A stretch of 64,000 bases of DNA from NCBI GenBank assembly GCA_029964075.1, contig CM057141.1:4092001-4156000 (forward strand). The letters run 5' to 3'. Source of the DNA: Patiria pectinifera. Taxonomy: Eukaryota > Echinodermata > Asteroidea > Valvatida > Asterinidae. The translations under genes were made by a program, and so were the position numbers. Below are positions 1 to 11,569 of the stretch, one piece after another (positions within the stretch are counted from its first letter, which is position 1; every line of letters begins with the position of its first letter). The notes under the pieces are model-generated. The model was given only the letters and a program-made list of their open reading frames with translations, was not told where the DNA came from and did no database searches.

Positions 1-640
1 CAAATTGTGGATGGAGGGTAGGGGTTGTGTTTAGGAATGTTTTTGGGAGGGGATGCAGAAGTTTGGCAAATGAGGTTAGGTTTTTGGGGGGTGGGACTAA
101 GGGGCTTAAGTGCCCTCCCCCTTACCTAATGCCGGCTAGGGGAAGGGCACTTAAGGGCACTGAGTAGTGGGTTGGAGGATGGGATAGGTGTGTATTGAGG
201 AAGGGAGTGCAGAACTGATGAAAATCAGATTTGACCAGTGGGGAGTCCCACCATGGGGGTTTCATTGCCTTCACCTTACCCAGTGTCCGGGTAAAGGGGG
301 AGGGTATTTAAGGACACTGGGTGGTGGGTGCCACTGGGTGGTCGGTTGGAAGCTCGGATAGGTGTGTGTGTTTTTGGGAGGGGATGCAGTTATTATGGTT
401 GTGGGGCTGGGCCATGGGGGTTTCATTGCCTTCACCTTACCCAGTGTCTGGGTAAAGGGAAGAGGGTATTTAAGGACACTGGGTGGTGGGTGCCACTGGG
501 TGGTTGGTTGGAAGCTTGGATGGGTGTGTGTTTGGGAGGGGATGCAGTTATTGTGGTTGTAGGGGTGGGGCCATGGGGGTTTCATTGCCTTCACCTTACC
601 CAGTGTCTGAGTAAAGTGAGAAAGCCTGTAAAGGCACTGA
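1..640. repeat. Minisatellite, ~160 bp unit, about 4 copies
   Basis: A G-rich unit recurs with a period of about 160 bp. The landmark CCATGGGGGTTTCATTGCC occurs at 251, 412 and 571, followed each time by TTCACCTTACCCAGTGTC and, in the first two, by GGTATTTAAGGACACTGGG. A more diverged unit fills 1-240, where the same order of GGGAGGGGATGCAG, a CTTACC motif and GGCACT...GGGTTGG can be followed. The array runs off the left edge of the window, so the copy number is a minimum. Long open frames here are a by-product of repetition and are not called as genes. Confidence 0.9.
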
Positions 641-2304
641 GGACAAGTTGTGGGCAGCAGTCAGAGACGTGTAGGGGGAGAGTCAGGGGGTCTAGCATTT
701 AAGCGAATGAGATTTCATTTGATTTAAGAGAGACCCTGGATTTACTGAGGGAGGGACATGGAAGAGTTGTCATCCTAAGCCAAAAATAAGTCCATCACCA
801 GAAATCATAAGTTGTCACAAGCCAAGCCAATCAGGTCATCCAGTCTGACGTCCAGCATCAAGCTATTCAAATAAGCGTACTTGCAATACCAGAGGAGTAG
901 CTTTATGCAAGTCTTTCAAAAAGAGTTCTTCTGAGTTCATGGGGATTACCCTCCTGCTATCGGTATCTGAACAGTAACAGAAAGTCAAAATAAAATAAAT
1001 CCTCTTCCCCTGCCATGCCTTTTTACACAGGCTAGACACCAACAGTCGGATCATATTTCAAGCAAGCACTGGGACTAGTCAAATTCAGTCAACAGACAAA
1101 AGCAGGAAACTGGTAGGCACAGCTGGCTTATCAATCACCTACAGTCAAAGCATAGCTGTTTCAAGTTACATAAACAGTCACTACCAGCCAATCCTACTTT
1201 ATGTTGGCTGGGAGCTGTCACTGTTGAAAACAGTCACTTGATTGATTTGGACTGAAAGGACAATTTGGCTCAAAATGTAAGTTTGCATAGGAGGGTTAAT
1301 GAAAGTATGGAACAAAATAAGATTTTAAACCAGAAGTTTCAAGGAAGTTGGGCCGGGACAGTGATGCATTACTAAGACCTGCTTCCCCTGTTTTAGTTTC
1401 CATCTCTCATCAATGAAACAAACAACAACAGGACTGTTAATTACTAAACACACTTTAAGTGGTAGTATCCTTTGTGAGGTCTGATGTTTATTGGAAACAG
1501 CGTGGGGGAGGGGTTGATTTGTTTATAAAATTTTAATTCAAGTTGTCATATTTATTTGATTGTTTTCCTCCATATTTGCCGGGGGCTGGATTCCGTCAGG
1601 CGGGCAGTCTGACAAGTGGATTGGACAATGGCAATTTGAGCTCTGTGACCTGAATGCATGACCTCTTCATATGACGGGTCATCTGGGTCCAGAAATACTG
1701 ACGAAGGACCAGTGACAAGACGTCATGATTATTAATTGATGACACATCGGCAATTGGTCGACGGAGGAATGGCAGTAGTGATCGCACTATGATTCTTGCA
1801 GGATCACTCAACGGGACCTCCCTGCCTGTCAATCAAACAAGTGTTCATTGGCCAATTGCAATATGATTTTAGGTCAGGTGACCAAAATTGGGCGGGGCTT
1901 ATGGCCAAATCTGGAATGGAATATCTGGAATGGTCCATTCCACAGAGCAGCAAGTTTGTTCCCTCTTTCTTGGTCACTTATGCGCTTCTGTTTTACCAAA
2001 GAGACAAATTCATAGTGACTTTGAAGGATAGGAAATGTGGTCTTCAAGAAACATAAGTTGTCTTTCCCAATAAACGCATGTATTCCAAAATAGTTACATC
2101 AGTTGAAAGTGACATGGTTTTCAACACAACCACTTGCATAATTTGTGGCAATTGACCACTTCGCTGTTCAAGATAAAAGAAAATAAGTGCGAGTGCACAA
2201 TAAGCTCTGGCTGTCTTGCATGAAAGTCTCGCGTAACGTTGACTGGAGACTGTGCGCACAAATCCGGGCCACTGTCCCACGCGAAAATCACGCTGCGCTA
2301 GTAA
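641..2304. other. Non-coding block, probably intronic; possible regulatory island at 1590-1930
   Basis: No exon or transposon is recognised. The part at about 1590-1930 is free of homopolymers, of balanced composition and contains CCAAT-like and CAATTG motifs (TCATTGGCCAATTG near 1846), so it looks more constrained than its surroundings. A 78-codon open frame on the minus strand there has no recognisable domain and I do not call it. Confidence 0.3.
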
Positions 2305-2591
2305 GTCTGTCCCGAAAATTGACCAAAATGAAGCCCCCTAAGTTTCCCATAAAATATAGCCTGCTATATAGCGCAGTATATAGCGCGCTTCATATACCAA
2401 GTGACTATAACATTATTGCACATATTTTGCCTCCATTTACAAAATTTTGATAAACAACCTTACGAATTGTTACAAACAATTTCAGTTTAAGTTATTTTGT
2501 TTGCTTTTTTTTGGAAAATTAAAATGTGGTACTGATATTTTATGGGAAACTTATTAGGTGGCTCGGTTTGGTCAATTTTCCAGGGACGGAC
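2305..2591. mobile_element. MITE with ~50 bp terminal inverted repeats
   Basis: The left end (GTCTGTCCCGAAAATTGACC, then CCTAAGTTTCCCATAAAAT) is matched in inverse by the right end (ATTTTATGGGAAACTT ... GGTCAATTTTCC, AGGGACGGAC). The arms align over about 50 bp with small gaps. The 287 bp element has no coding capacity. No clean target-site duplication is seen. The right end runs into a short (GACC)n stretch. Confidence 0.75.
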
Positions 2592-3724
2592 CAACAGACC
2601 GACCGACCGATCACCAAGTGACATGTAGATGCTCCTGCCAGAGCTTAAAAAAAGGAAAAATCATAGAAAAGAAAAAAGGCCAATATCTAGATTCATCTTT
2701 CCTTACCTATTTTTTTTCCCTTAGGCCAAAAAAAAAAAAAAAAAATTTCTGGTGGAGCTTTGCCCAAAAAAAAAAGTGGTGCGGCGTTTTTTTTTTTTTT
2801 TTTTTTTTTTTGTTAGCTGATGACTGAAGCTGATGACTGCAAATGGTGCCCGACTAAGCAGTGGTATTATATATGGGGAGTCCAGAGAAGCCACATAAAG
2901 CTTCGAAAAACACGTTAAAATCGAAAAACACGTTAAAAGTCAAACCAGTGAGTTTGGCTGTTTTTGTTTTGGCATCTTTCATTGAAAAACCTTTTTCATT
3001 TGAAAAATTTTTTTTCATTTGCGTGACGCATGTATACGCGGACCGGAGACTTTTTTTTTTGGCCTTACCCTTTTTTAATGAAACCTGGCTGCGATGCTGT
3101 AATAAAGGAAAAGTTTGCCGTCAGCCAGCACCCAATACCACGAAGGCAGTCTGGCTAACAATGAAGGAAATTGAGGTGTCCGAGAACATTTTGCCTGCGG
3201 CATTTTCCCACCCCCTCATCCCCCACTTCTCAACCTACAGGTACCCCCCCCCCTCCACCTTCCCAGCCTACAACCCAATGTGTTTGGTTTTTTAATTTGA
3301 GCGAGGCAGTACTCATTTGCCAGCACCTCTTAGAGTAGTGTTAGTTTTTGAGTTAGCGGGTAAAGTGAATGCCTTATCAGTTTACTCGTCCTTTAGATTG
3401 GACAGTGCAGTGGCCTCTGCGTCTCACAATTGATGTCTTACATGTACTGGTGTGTCATAGGGCAAGAGCAGCTTCAAAATTGGCAGTTTTGCTTCCTCAA
3501 CCGAAGATACTTTAAAAAAAAAATGAAAGTCAAGTACATTTTGTAGGTTTTGAAAGTTACAACAACAGAAATAAACATTTGTCAACATGTGCGACTTTGT
3601 GCTTGCAGTGCTAGCGCAGACATTCTGCTTTCACACCGTGCCAGAATGCACAATGCGTACCAAAATCCCTTGCCGACATATGAAATATGCAAAATGTTGG
3701 CGCAGGATTTTCCCCTTTTTTTAA
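2592..3724. other. Low-complexity non-coding block
   Basis: It contains A17, A10 and a T run of about 26 between 2720 and 2815. A short tandem duplication of TCGAAAAACACGTTAAAA lies near 2900-2940. No gene is supported. Confidence 0.5.
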
Positions 3725-4194
3725 AGGGAATATACAACATTTGCAAACGTCAAAAAACCAAACTACCAAATTGTTATGAAATACCTTACTGGACTGTTAG
3801 TAGTGAATGACAGTCTAAAGCATCCTGTAAAATCATGGCACCTGGTGTGCTGTCATTTTCAAGAAAAGTGGTGTTTTTTTCTCGAAAATACTGCCCCCAA
3901 TTTACCGTATTTGGTTAGTCCACATTTTGTTTGCAATCGATCACACGCCTATGAACGGGTACAAGCCAGCTAGACAGGGTCCCTGACCTTACAATTCCCC
4001 GACATCTATAAATTGCTCTGTTTCATCTTAAGTGGGGTCAGGGAACTAGACTTCAGGACCATGAATGTTTTTCTTGGCTTTTCCAGCATCTGTGAACACA
4101 AACTTCAGACAAATCAGTGTAACAACATTTGCTATAAACTACAAACCCCCCAAATCCATCCATTTCTGAAAATTACAGCAAAGCAAATGTTGTT
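3725..4194 (+). mobile_element. TTAA-family 1 MITE, copy A
   Basis: It begins after TTAA (3721-3724) with AGGGAATATACAACATTTGC and ends with the inverse AGCAAATGTTGT; the last few terminal bases and the right TTAA are lost. The internal hairpin pair CCCTGACC / GGGTCAGGGAACTAG is present. The central palindrome found in other copies is absent here. Non-coding. Confidence 0.9.
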
Positions 4195-5150
4195 AGGATA
4201 GACTCTTCAGTTACAGTATTCAAGTCCTTAAAATTTAAAAAAAAAATGAATCAAACTGCAACAACAAATTGCTTGTACCGACAAAATTCACTTGAAATAG
4301 ACAGATGTAAAAAGGTCTGACGTTTCGACTAGTAGTGTCTTTCTCAAAGGAAAAAAAGCCAACTGCTAGTGTTGAAACATCAGGCCCACTGAGTTTTTGA
4401 TTTCCATAACATTTGGCTCAAGAGTACTGCACGATGACCTACAATGTGTACACAGAGATGCACCAATCCTTCAAAAACCCTGCCGGTAATTGAAATTTAT
4501 TTCCTTTTTCAAAACCAGACATGTTTACCCAACCAGCTTTGCCAGATGAGACACATTATTATTTTTTTTCTTTTTCCAAATCAGCAAAACATCCTGGATG
4601 GCAACATTGGGCAGATAGACTCTATACGTTTCCCGAATTAGTTTTTTTTTCTTCTCTCTTCTAATTCTAGAGTCTGCTTTTGCCAAACCAATCAGCGGTT
4701 TACAGGGGCATGTCCTCAAATGAGGTCAACCTCCCCAGCCCAAGTGAGCTGTGAATTACAATACATCTGCAAGCAATTAAGTTGTAGAATTGATGCCCAG
4801 ATATACTCAGCCAGAGTAATTTCCCCCAGACTTCCTCTCTCTGCGACCCCCCCTCCCCTCCCCCCCCCCCACCTTCAGCTTTGGAATACATTTAGCACCA
4901 AGGAAGGAAATTTAATTAGAAATGGCTAATGGCTGTGTAGGATAAAGTAGATGAGCAAGCACCTCTTAATGTAGGTCGTGCGGAGCTGCCGCGTGAGCCC
5001 GTGCGCAAACACGGACGTGCACAAACATGGTGATACACACGCCGACAATCCCCTCCATGCATGGCCCCCTTCACATCCATACCCTCCCCCTCCCCCTCCT
5101 CCCTACTCTTTTGAAAGAGCTTTCTGATTCTGACAATTATTTTTTCTCAA
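4195..5150. other. Non-coding block
   Basis: Unique AT-rich sequence with C-runs near 4850-4872. A stretch at about 4310-4390 (GTCTGACGTTTCGACTAG, then GTTGAAACATCAGGC) has a weak inverted-repeat look and may be an old transposon fragment. No gene seen. Confidence 0.4.
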
Positions 5151-5692
5151 AGGTAGAGTACATCATTTGCAGCTATCCAAAAAGTAACTGACAAAATGAT
5201 TGTTGAAAAACATACTTGGTTTAAATATAGCAATGGCAACTAACTCCCTGTGAAATTATTCTCTCTGGTATGCTGTCATTTTGAAGAAAACAATGAAAGA
5301 AGTTCATATCCAAAGATGCGTCTAAAGACGCATTTTTGGGAAATTTCCGTTACTACATGTAGTTCGTTTTTTTAATTCTGCGACGCCATGAATAGGCACG
5401 CACGCGCAAGCGTTGACACGACGCACACGCGAGCGCGGTTGCTACAATTCATCGGTTCAGTGCGTGACTTCGCGTAGCTGCAATCAGCTGAATGACAAAA
5501 TGTCCCTGTCTCTGATTTCAGGCGCAATTCAAAACAGCAACTTTTGAATTGAAATTGAGATCCTAGAATATTGTTTTCTCAGAATATATACCTGATGTAG
5601 CTAAAACTACATCAGGTTAGTTGTTTTCATTTTAGATTGTGAGCACTTGTGTTGCTTCAAATGACATAATTGACCAATGATGTACTCTACCT
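5151..5692 (+). mobile_element. TTAA-family 2 MITE, copy 1
   Basis: Starts AGGTAGAGTACATCATTTGC after TCAA (a decayed TTAA) and ends ATGATGTACTCTACCT before TTAA (5693-5696). About 540 bp, non-coding. It carries the internal palindrome at 5312-5337, whose arms are GATGCGTC and GACGCATT around TTTAGACGC-like spacing. A GC-rich middle (CACGCGCAAGCGTTGACACG) is shared with copies 2-5. Confidence 0.92.
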
Positions 5693-6073
5693 TTAAACAT
5701 TGATCCAATTTTTTTTACAATCATGTGGAAAGGGCTGCAAGGTATTTCAACTGTCATTTTTGTATTTTGTATTTTTTTTGTTTTGGAAAAAGCATTTTAC
5801 TTTTTGATTGTGGCTGCCATAGCCCCGGCACTGTGCATTATTCATGAACAAGGCATCCTAAATGATTGCAGTGTCAACAAAAAATGCCGATACTACCCTC
5901 ATTTTCTTAGCAATCACTGAGAAAACTGTCTGGTCCATATGGAATAGACAATTGCGACACCCGCACCAAAAAAAACACACTCGCTCACAAACAACCACAC
6001 ATCGGAAGTAACAAAGCAGTGATTACGCACATCCACGTACTGTACACGAACTGCACTTGTAATTCCTTTTTTC

Positions 6074-6105
6074 CTTCTTCTTCTTCTTCTTCTTCTTCTT
6101 CTTCC
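6074..6105. repeat. (TTC)n microsatellite
   Basis: About ten TTC units in a row. It generates spurious poly-Ser and poly-Glu frames on the two strands. Confidence 0.95.
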
Positions 6106-6179
6106 TGTCCTAATTGCTGTGGTGTACATGAAACACTTTTACTTTCTTGTTCCCTCTTCACCCTTTCCTTTTCCCCCAC

Positions 6180-6320
6180 GGTTGGTCGTACTACCTCCGG
6201 GATCGATATTACTGGATGCGCTCCCAGGTTGGGTCATTATTGAGCAAACACTTAACCAAGCTTAGATCATGCCACCAGCTTGCGCTGGCACTAATCAGCG
6301 AGTACTGGGAAGTACTACTC
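6180..6320. promoter_or_regulatory. Candidate conserved non-coding element
   Basis: Complex, homopolymer-free sequence of balanced base use between low-complexity tracts. It holds GCTTAGATCATGC at 6260-6272, which recurs at 23965-23977 with further collinear short matches (AGCTT, then GCGC.GGCA). The call rests on texture and this partial repetition only. Confidence 0.3.
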
Positions 6321-7586
6321 GACGTTTCTCTCGATGACTAAATGAAAAAAAAGAAGAAAAAAAGTAGAAGAAGGAAGAACTGTAAGAAGGAAAGACAATA
6401 TCTGGAGCGTGTACCTGCATTTAATTAAGCAACCGGCACGATTTGCTTGGTACACTTTCGCTGTGTGTGTTGAGTGTAGCCTCTTTCTTTTTTTCTTCTT
6501 GTGCTGAGGACGCGTGATTGCAATTTCTGATGGGTCTTTATGATGTTGCCGTGATTGAATCAAGGGTGCTGAAATAATGGACCGGAATTAAGAATCGAGA
6601 TGCCCGGCCGGGGGGGCTTCTGAGGAAAGTGGGAAGCCGTTTGAATGTTTTTGTCCAGTTTTCCAGTTTCCGAGTGGGATTCCTAAACTGGATCATCAGC
6701 CGACCTCGAAACCTCAAAAATCTTGCTTAGTGGGTGTCGTTACCCCCCCCCCTCCGAAAAGAAACATGTTCAGATAAAACCCAGAAGCATCCCCTACAAA
6801 ACCAATTAGTCAAATTAATAGTAAACCTTCTTTATTTCACTGCATACATGTACACTGCTTGGGTTCTTTGTTTTATTATGATTACGACGGAAATGTTGAT
6901 AAATTCTTGGCGTCATGTTTGAGATGTCATGCCATGTGTGTTAGTTTGGAAACCCACCAAACAATGCGAAAACTTTCACAAGAACACAAAAGCAACACTT
7001 AATGTTAATTAATTAATAAGTAGGAAATGAAATGTGTATCCCAGTTTGTCTTTTTCCTCGTTCAACCAAAATACCCTCCAGTCCCTCACTGTCTGGTTTC
7101 CGTGCCTCCGAATTACGTACCAAGTTTACCCCCACTTCAAATAAAAAAAACCTCATTGGAACAGTTTCTCATCTGCTGCGATGTGGGCAATGACACTAGA
7201 TCGCTGCATTTTATTCCCCCCCCCCCCCCCAGTCTGTGACTTATAGCTTTCTTCGTGTTTTGCATATAATTATGATTAATCACTCAATTGGCCAAAATTG
7301 TCTTTGTCTCTGTCAGAAAACTGTCAGTGCTGTCTCCGCTTCCTGATTGAAGTATCCCTTTTAATTTTGGGCCTGTCATTCCCACAACTCTGATACATCA
7401 ATGACAGCGCTTTGCCTGGCAGTTTGCATGTGAAATACAGGGAACCCAGCCAAACCACAAATAAGAAAGAAAAGAGGCTTCTGTGTGTTTTATCTGCCGC
7501 CCTCTATCTACAGTTCTTTTTTTTATCAAACCTTTTTTCTCTCATTCTACATTGGTCCCGCATACAGTAAATGTCAGTACACGATC

Positions 7587-7969
7587 TTTAAAGAGGTTGT
7601 GGAATGCTCGAAGACATTTCCGTCATTTTTCGGGTATATGTAGCCTAAGGTGTGATGAAATAAAAACGACTATTGTTTCTGTCATGAAATGAGTACAAAA
7701 GGTACTTTTGAGAGCTGTTTTTCAGGTCCAGTTTCGACCCGAACGTGCAACTGTGTAAAAGTCGTCGTTGCGGGCAGCAAACAAAACACAGTAAATCGTG
7801 ACGTAATAAACAGGACTCGTGTATGCTACTGTGCATCTCAGCTCTCAAAAGTACCTTTTGTACTCATTTCATGACAGAAACAATAGTCGTTTTTATTTCA
7901 TCACACCTTAGGCTACATATACCCGAAAAATGACGGAAATGTCTTCGAGCATTCCACAACCTCTTTAAA
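7587..7969. mobile_element. Foldback element with perfect 131 bp inverted repeats
   Basis: The left arm (7587-7717, starting TTTAAAGAGGTTGTGGAATG) and the right arm (7839-7969) are exact reverse complements over all 131 bases by eye, separated by a 121 bp spacer. If TTAA is taken as the target site, the element proper is AGAGGTTGTGG...CCACAACCTCT between TTAA copies. No transposase is encoded. Perfect arm identity implies a recent insertion or continuing arm homogenisation. Confidence 0.93.
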
Positions 7970-8826
7970 TTCATTTATACATTAGAGATACACTGAGATT
8001 ACATGATCCGCATCATGTATACATCCATTGGGCTGTGTGAATTTAGTAAATCTTCCAGTCAAGTGTAGAATCAAACACCATCTTGCAAGTGTAAAATCTG
8101 TTTTTGATTCGCCGCTGAGTGGGGGAAATCTTCTCAAATTGATGTATGTGCTATGTATGCATGGGACGGTTTTGGTTGATTGTGGATCTCAAGTTAAGAG
8201 TGTTTATTTTTACAGTGCTCAACGATCGTGCTGAAATAGTCGGGCATATCTGCCGTGGCCCATTTAAAACAATCACGTGGTCAGACCTTGCAAAAAATTT
8301 TTGTTCATAAAATATTCACTTTGCCGTTTTCAGAATTAAAAAAACAAAGGGTTTTCTATCTGTCGGTGCGTAAACGGCGCATGGACTGCTGCAGTGTTGT
8401 TTTTTTATTGTTATTTTCAAAAACTGTCTTTAAGAAATAAAGCTTTGGAATTGGTTAAATGCATACAATCTGTAAACATATAGAAGTAGGGCCTACATGT
8501 ATATTCAACAATCTAAAAGTACACTTCTTAGAATCTGGTGGCAGAGTTGAGTGTTCATGTACATGTAGGTCTATTTCTTGATTTGTCCAACGGATAGTCG
8601 CAAAGGAATGGAAATCTCATTGTCTTCCCATCTTTTGTGATGTCATATTCTACGTTTTCTGGTCTTTCAATACAAACTTACATGTAGCTCCCCCAACCCC
8701 TCATAAAATAAATCAAGTTCAGTGTTTACCATTTTATCAACAAGTGGTAGGTGACAAATGTACATATATATCTAGTGCGAGGTTAACAAAAGTGGACCAT
8801 TTTTATATAACAATAATTCTTATGAA
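7970..8826. other. Non-coding AT-rich block
   Basis: Unique AT-rich sequence with repeated TACATGTA words. I see no exon, transposon or structured motif. Confidence 0.4.
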
Positions 8827-9319
8827 AGGTAGAATATCATTTGTGCATATTTTTTTGTTTGATTAAGCAACAGAAGTACTCAAAATCTAAAGAACGGTGC
8901 TTAACAACTAACCTGATGAAGTTTTTGCTCTGTGAATGCTGTATATTCCGAGAAATCAATATTCTAGGATCTCGATTTCAATTCAAAAATTGCTGAGTCA
9001 TGGGTTTTTTTTACGCCCGAAATCAGCGTCCGGGACATGTTCTCATTCAGCCAATCGCAGCTACGTGATATCACGCAACCCGCGCTTGTGCCTCGTGTCA
9101 ACGCTTGAGCGCGCATCCATTCACGGCTTCGCCGAATTAAAAACGAACTACTAACAGAAGTATGACCTTCTTTATTGTTTTCTTCAAAATGACAGCATAC
9201 CAAAAGGAATCAGTTCACATGGAGTTATGTGCCGCCATTTCTATCATAAAACCAAGTTGCTTTTCAACAATTATTTTGTCAGTTACTTTTTGGATAGCTG
9301 CAAATGATAAACTCTACCT
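8827..9319 (-). mobile_element. TTAA-family 2 MITE, copy 2, abutting an exon
   Basis: Inverse orientation to copy 1. Left end AGGTAGAATATCATTTG; right end CAAATGATAAACTCTACCT, then TTAA at 9320-9323. The internal palindrome of copies 1, 3 and 4 is missing at its expected place. The right end lies 26 bp before the splice acceptor AG (9348-9349) of the next exon, so the polypyrimidine tract lies just outside the element and the branch point may lie near or in its border. Confidence 0.9.
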
Positions 9320-9349
9320 TTAAAATGTCCTCAATCTATTTCCTTCCAG

Positions 9350-9412
9350 ATTATGCGGTTAGTGTCCTCAAAACTGGAGGCAGAAACGCAATGGCTTCAA
9401 GATCGTGAACAG
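9350..9412 (+). CDS. Internal exon of a coiled-coil protein gene (21 codons)
   Basis: Acceptor TTTCCTTCCAG and donor GTAAGC bound a 63 bp open segment in phase 0. It encodes IMRLVSSKLEAETQWLQDRE plus Q, a heptad-like, charged sequence. It joins in frame to the exon at 25586 (LEALIRAHEEKNAKLTDQLD...), giving continuous coiled coil across the junction. The gene runs on the + strand into the terminal exon at 28204. At least 9.3 kb of intron precedes it unless smaller exons were missed. Recognition rests on splice sites, frame and coiled-coil character. The protein family is not identified; centrosomal or cytoskeletal coiled-coil proteins are a general possibility only. Confidence 0.8.
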
Positions 9413-9524
9413 GTAAGCTTTCGCTTCTTTGATTGCAATCAGGTTTTTTTAGATAAGATTTTGGTCAATTTTTTTTCCTCCTGTCTTGTTTATTTCAGAA
9501 AAGGATAGATTTGTACATGTTGTT
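9413..9524 (+). other. Start of a ~16 kb intron
   Basis: The intron between the exons at 9350-9412 and 25586-25675 begins here with GTAAGC. Most of its length is transposon copies and the non-coding islands listed below. A further short exon inside it cannot be excluded by eye. Confidence 0.6.
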
Positions 9525-9806
9525 GGTCAGTCTAGCTGGGTTGTACCCATTCACAGGTGTGTAATCAATTGAAAACAAAATGGGGACTAACTAAATATGG
9601 TAAATTTGGGGCAGTATTTGAAAAAACTGGTCGGCCGACCAGTTTTTTGGATACAAAATACCACTTTTCTTGAAAATGACATTACACCAGGTGCCATGAT
9701 TTTACAGGATGCTTTAGACAGTCATTCACTTACAGTCCAGTAAGGTGTTTCATTATAATTTGGTAGTTTTGTTTTTTGATGTTTGCAAATGTTGTATATA
9801 TTCCCT
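9525..9806 (-). mobile_element. TTAA-family 1 MITE, copy B (half element)
   Basis: Only the left half of the family is present, in inverse orientation, ending GCAAATGTTGTATATATTCCCT before TTAA (9807-9810). The centre at 9621-9648 is a perfect 28 bp palindrome with arms AAAAAACTGGTCGG and CCGACCAGTTTTTT. This differs from the usual core arms but is still fully self-complementary. Confidence 0.88.
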
Positions 9807-10896
9807 TTAAGATGGGACAGGTGAATTTTCGCGCTTTTCTCAAAGATGGTTAGGGAAACTCGGAAAGGCCTCCAAAAAATCTTCATTCAAAAAAAGTCTT
9901 GGCACGCACATTTTGGCCAATACAAATATGAAAATACCTTAATGTCCCTAATATTTCCAAATAATAAAAATGAAGCCATATTGCAGTCTCCAATTTACTC
10001 CGTTATTAATGTCCAAGGATGCGCTTTAATTCTTCTAAATTGACTGCTTCAGTAACCCTTGGAGACATGCCACATTGATGCAAACTCTTACGTGGCATAG
10101 TTATGTGCAACCCCTATTGTCATGGTAACCTTATACCGTATCGATTTTTGTGCATTTGTGTTACATTTTGTTGTCAAAACATTCACTACTGCATACATTT
10201 GCGGTGGATTTACGTCCACATGACAGGGCCTTCGTGCATATTACCCGTATATACAGCTATTTCATGTTTTGACAACTACCCTAAAATTTGGCATATTGAA
10301 CGAAAACGTGCAGTTTCTGTTGTTGAGATGCATCACACCCCCAGAAATAAATGACAGGAACCAAATACATGTAGTTCTGAGGTTACAAAAATTGTAAATT
10401 GTTACAATTTCAGTTTTGTGTTTGTGATGCTCAAGCTAAAAAGCCTCGCAATCTGAAATCGTTCAGTATGACCACAGAAATTGAGAACTTGATTTTCTGT
10501 TCACGTAGATCATGCAAATATATAAACAGCATAGCTCTATGGGAAAAAAAGTACTTGTACATTAACACGTTCAAAAACTTTACAACTTTAAAACAAGGAC
10601 CGTATAAAAATAGTGTTTTTGATTTAGAATCGTATTCTTACTAAATGCCTTGGTACTTGCCGAGAATGATCATTGCCATGATATCGTTAAATACAAGATT
10701 ACATTTTCAGAATATTTTTCATATGTTGTATTAGAAGCCAAACAGGTAGTTCTTCCATTCAAGGCCAGATGTCGAGCAAAATTAAAATTAAAATGAGAGG
10801 GGGGAAAATTTGTTATTGATGATTGCTATTTGCTGTTTCAATACTTGCTTCATTTGTAGGAAAGTACCTCTAGTTTTAAAAGAAACCTCATGTTAA
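9807..10896. other. Intronic block without recognised features
   Basis: Unique AT-rich sequence. Several 60-80 codon open frames occur, but none resembles a known domain or the flanking exons. Confidence 0.4.
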
Positions 10897-11565
10897 AGGT
10901 GATTTACAACATTTGCTTTTGCTGTAATTTTCAAAAATGGATTGATTTAGGGGTTAGTACATATATGTATGTTATAGCAAATATTGTTACAAGTGACCTG
11001 TTTAAAGTTTTGTGTTCATACATGTATGCTGGCAAAACCAAGAAAAAAATTTGTTCTTGTAGTCGGGTTCCCTGACCCCACTTCAGACATAAACAGAGCA
11101 ATTTATAGATGTTGGGGAATTGTCAGGTCAGGGAACCAGACTAGCTGGCTTGCACCCGTTCACGGATGTTTAACTAACTAAGGCCGTGTCCCAAACGGGC
11201 TTCCAGAGCTACAGCTACATGTAGGTTTATTGTCAGCGCGCCCCCACATGTTTTCAATGGGCGCAGACCTAGACCTACCAGTAGCTCAAGACAGCTGATT
11301 CGGATGCAGCCTTAATTTGGTAAATTGGGGGCAGTATTTGAAAAAAAAGTCAGTTTTTTCCAACGATGGTTGGCCAACAATCGTTGGAAATGGATACAAA
11401 AATTTGACTTTTCTCGAAAATGACAGTACACCGGGCGACATGATTTCACAGGAAGCTTGAGACGATATTATTCACTTACAGTCAAGTAAGTCATTTCATA
11501 ATAATTTGTTAGTTTTGTTTTTTGATGTCTGCAAATGTTGTACCGGTATAATTATTATATTACCT
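10897..11565 (-). mobile_element. TTAA-family 1 MITE, copy C, with a nested insertion
   Basis: Inverse orientation, bounded by TTAA at 10893-10896 and 11566-11569. It contains the CCCTGACC / GGTCAGGGAACC hairpin (about 11070-11145) and the central palindrome at 11357-11390. There the usual core GGTCGGCCGACC reads GGTTGGCCAACA, with changes in both arms. A second, shorter MITE (11182-11311) is inserted in it. Its right TTAA is shared with copy D. Confidence 0.92.
11182..11311. mobile_element. Short TTAA-type MITE nested in copy C
   Basis: A 130 bp insert with ends GGCCGTGTCCCAAACGG and TGATTCGGATGCAGCC (inverse complementary with mismatches), flanked by CTAA and TTAA. It interrupts the family 1 sequence exactly at ACTAA/TTAATTTGGTAAATTGG, where uninterrupted copies read continuously. 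A second copy is at 32177-32284. Internal words AGCTACAGCTACATGTAGG and GACCTAGACCTA are shared. The insertion is younger than copy C. Confidence 0.88.
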
Positions 11566-11569
11566 TTAA

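Larger units (their letters stand above)
5693..7586. other. Non-coding block with microsatellite and a regulatory-like island
   Basis: Apart from the (TTC)n tract and the island listed separately, it contains ordinary AT-rich sequence, two C-runs (near 6740 and 7220) and a moderately GC-rich patch at 6570-6700. No exon is recognised. Confidence 0.4.
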
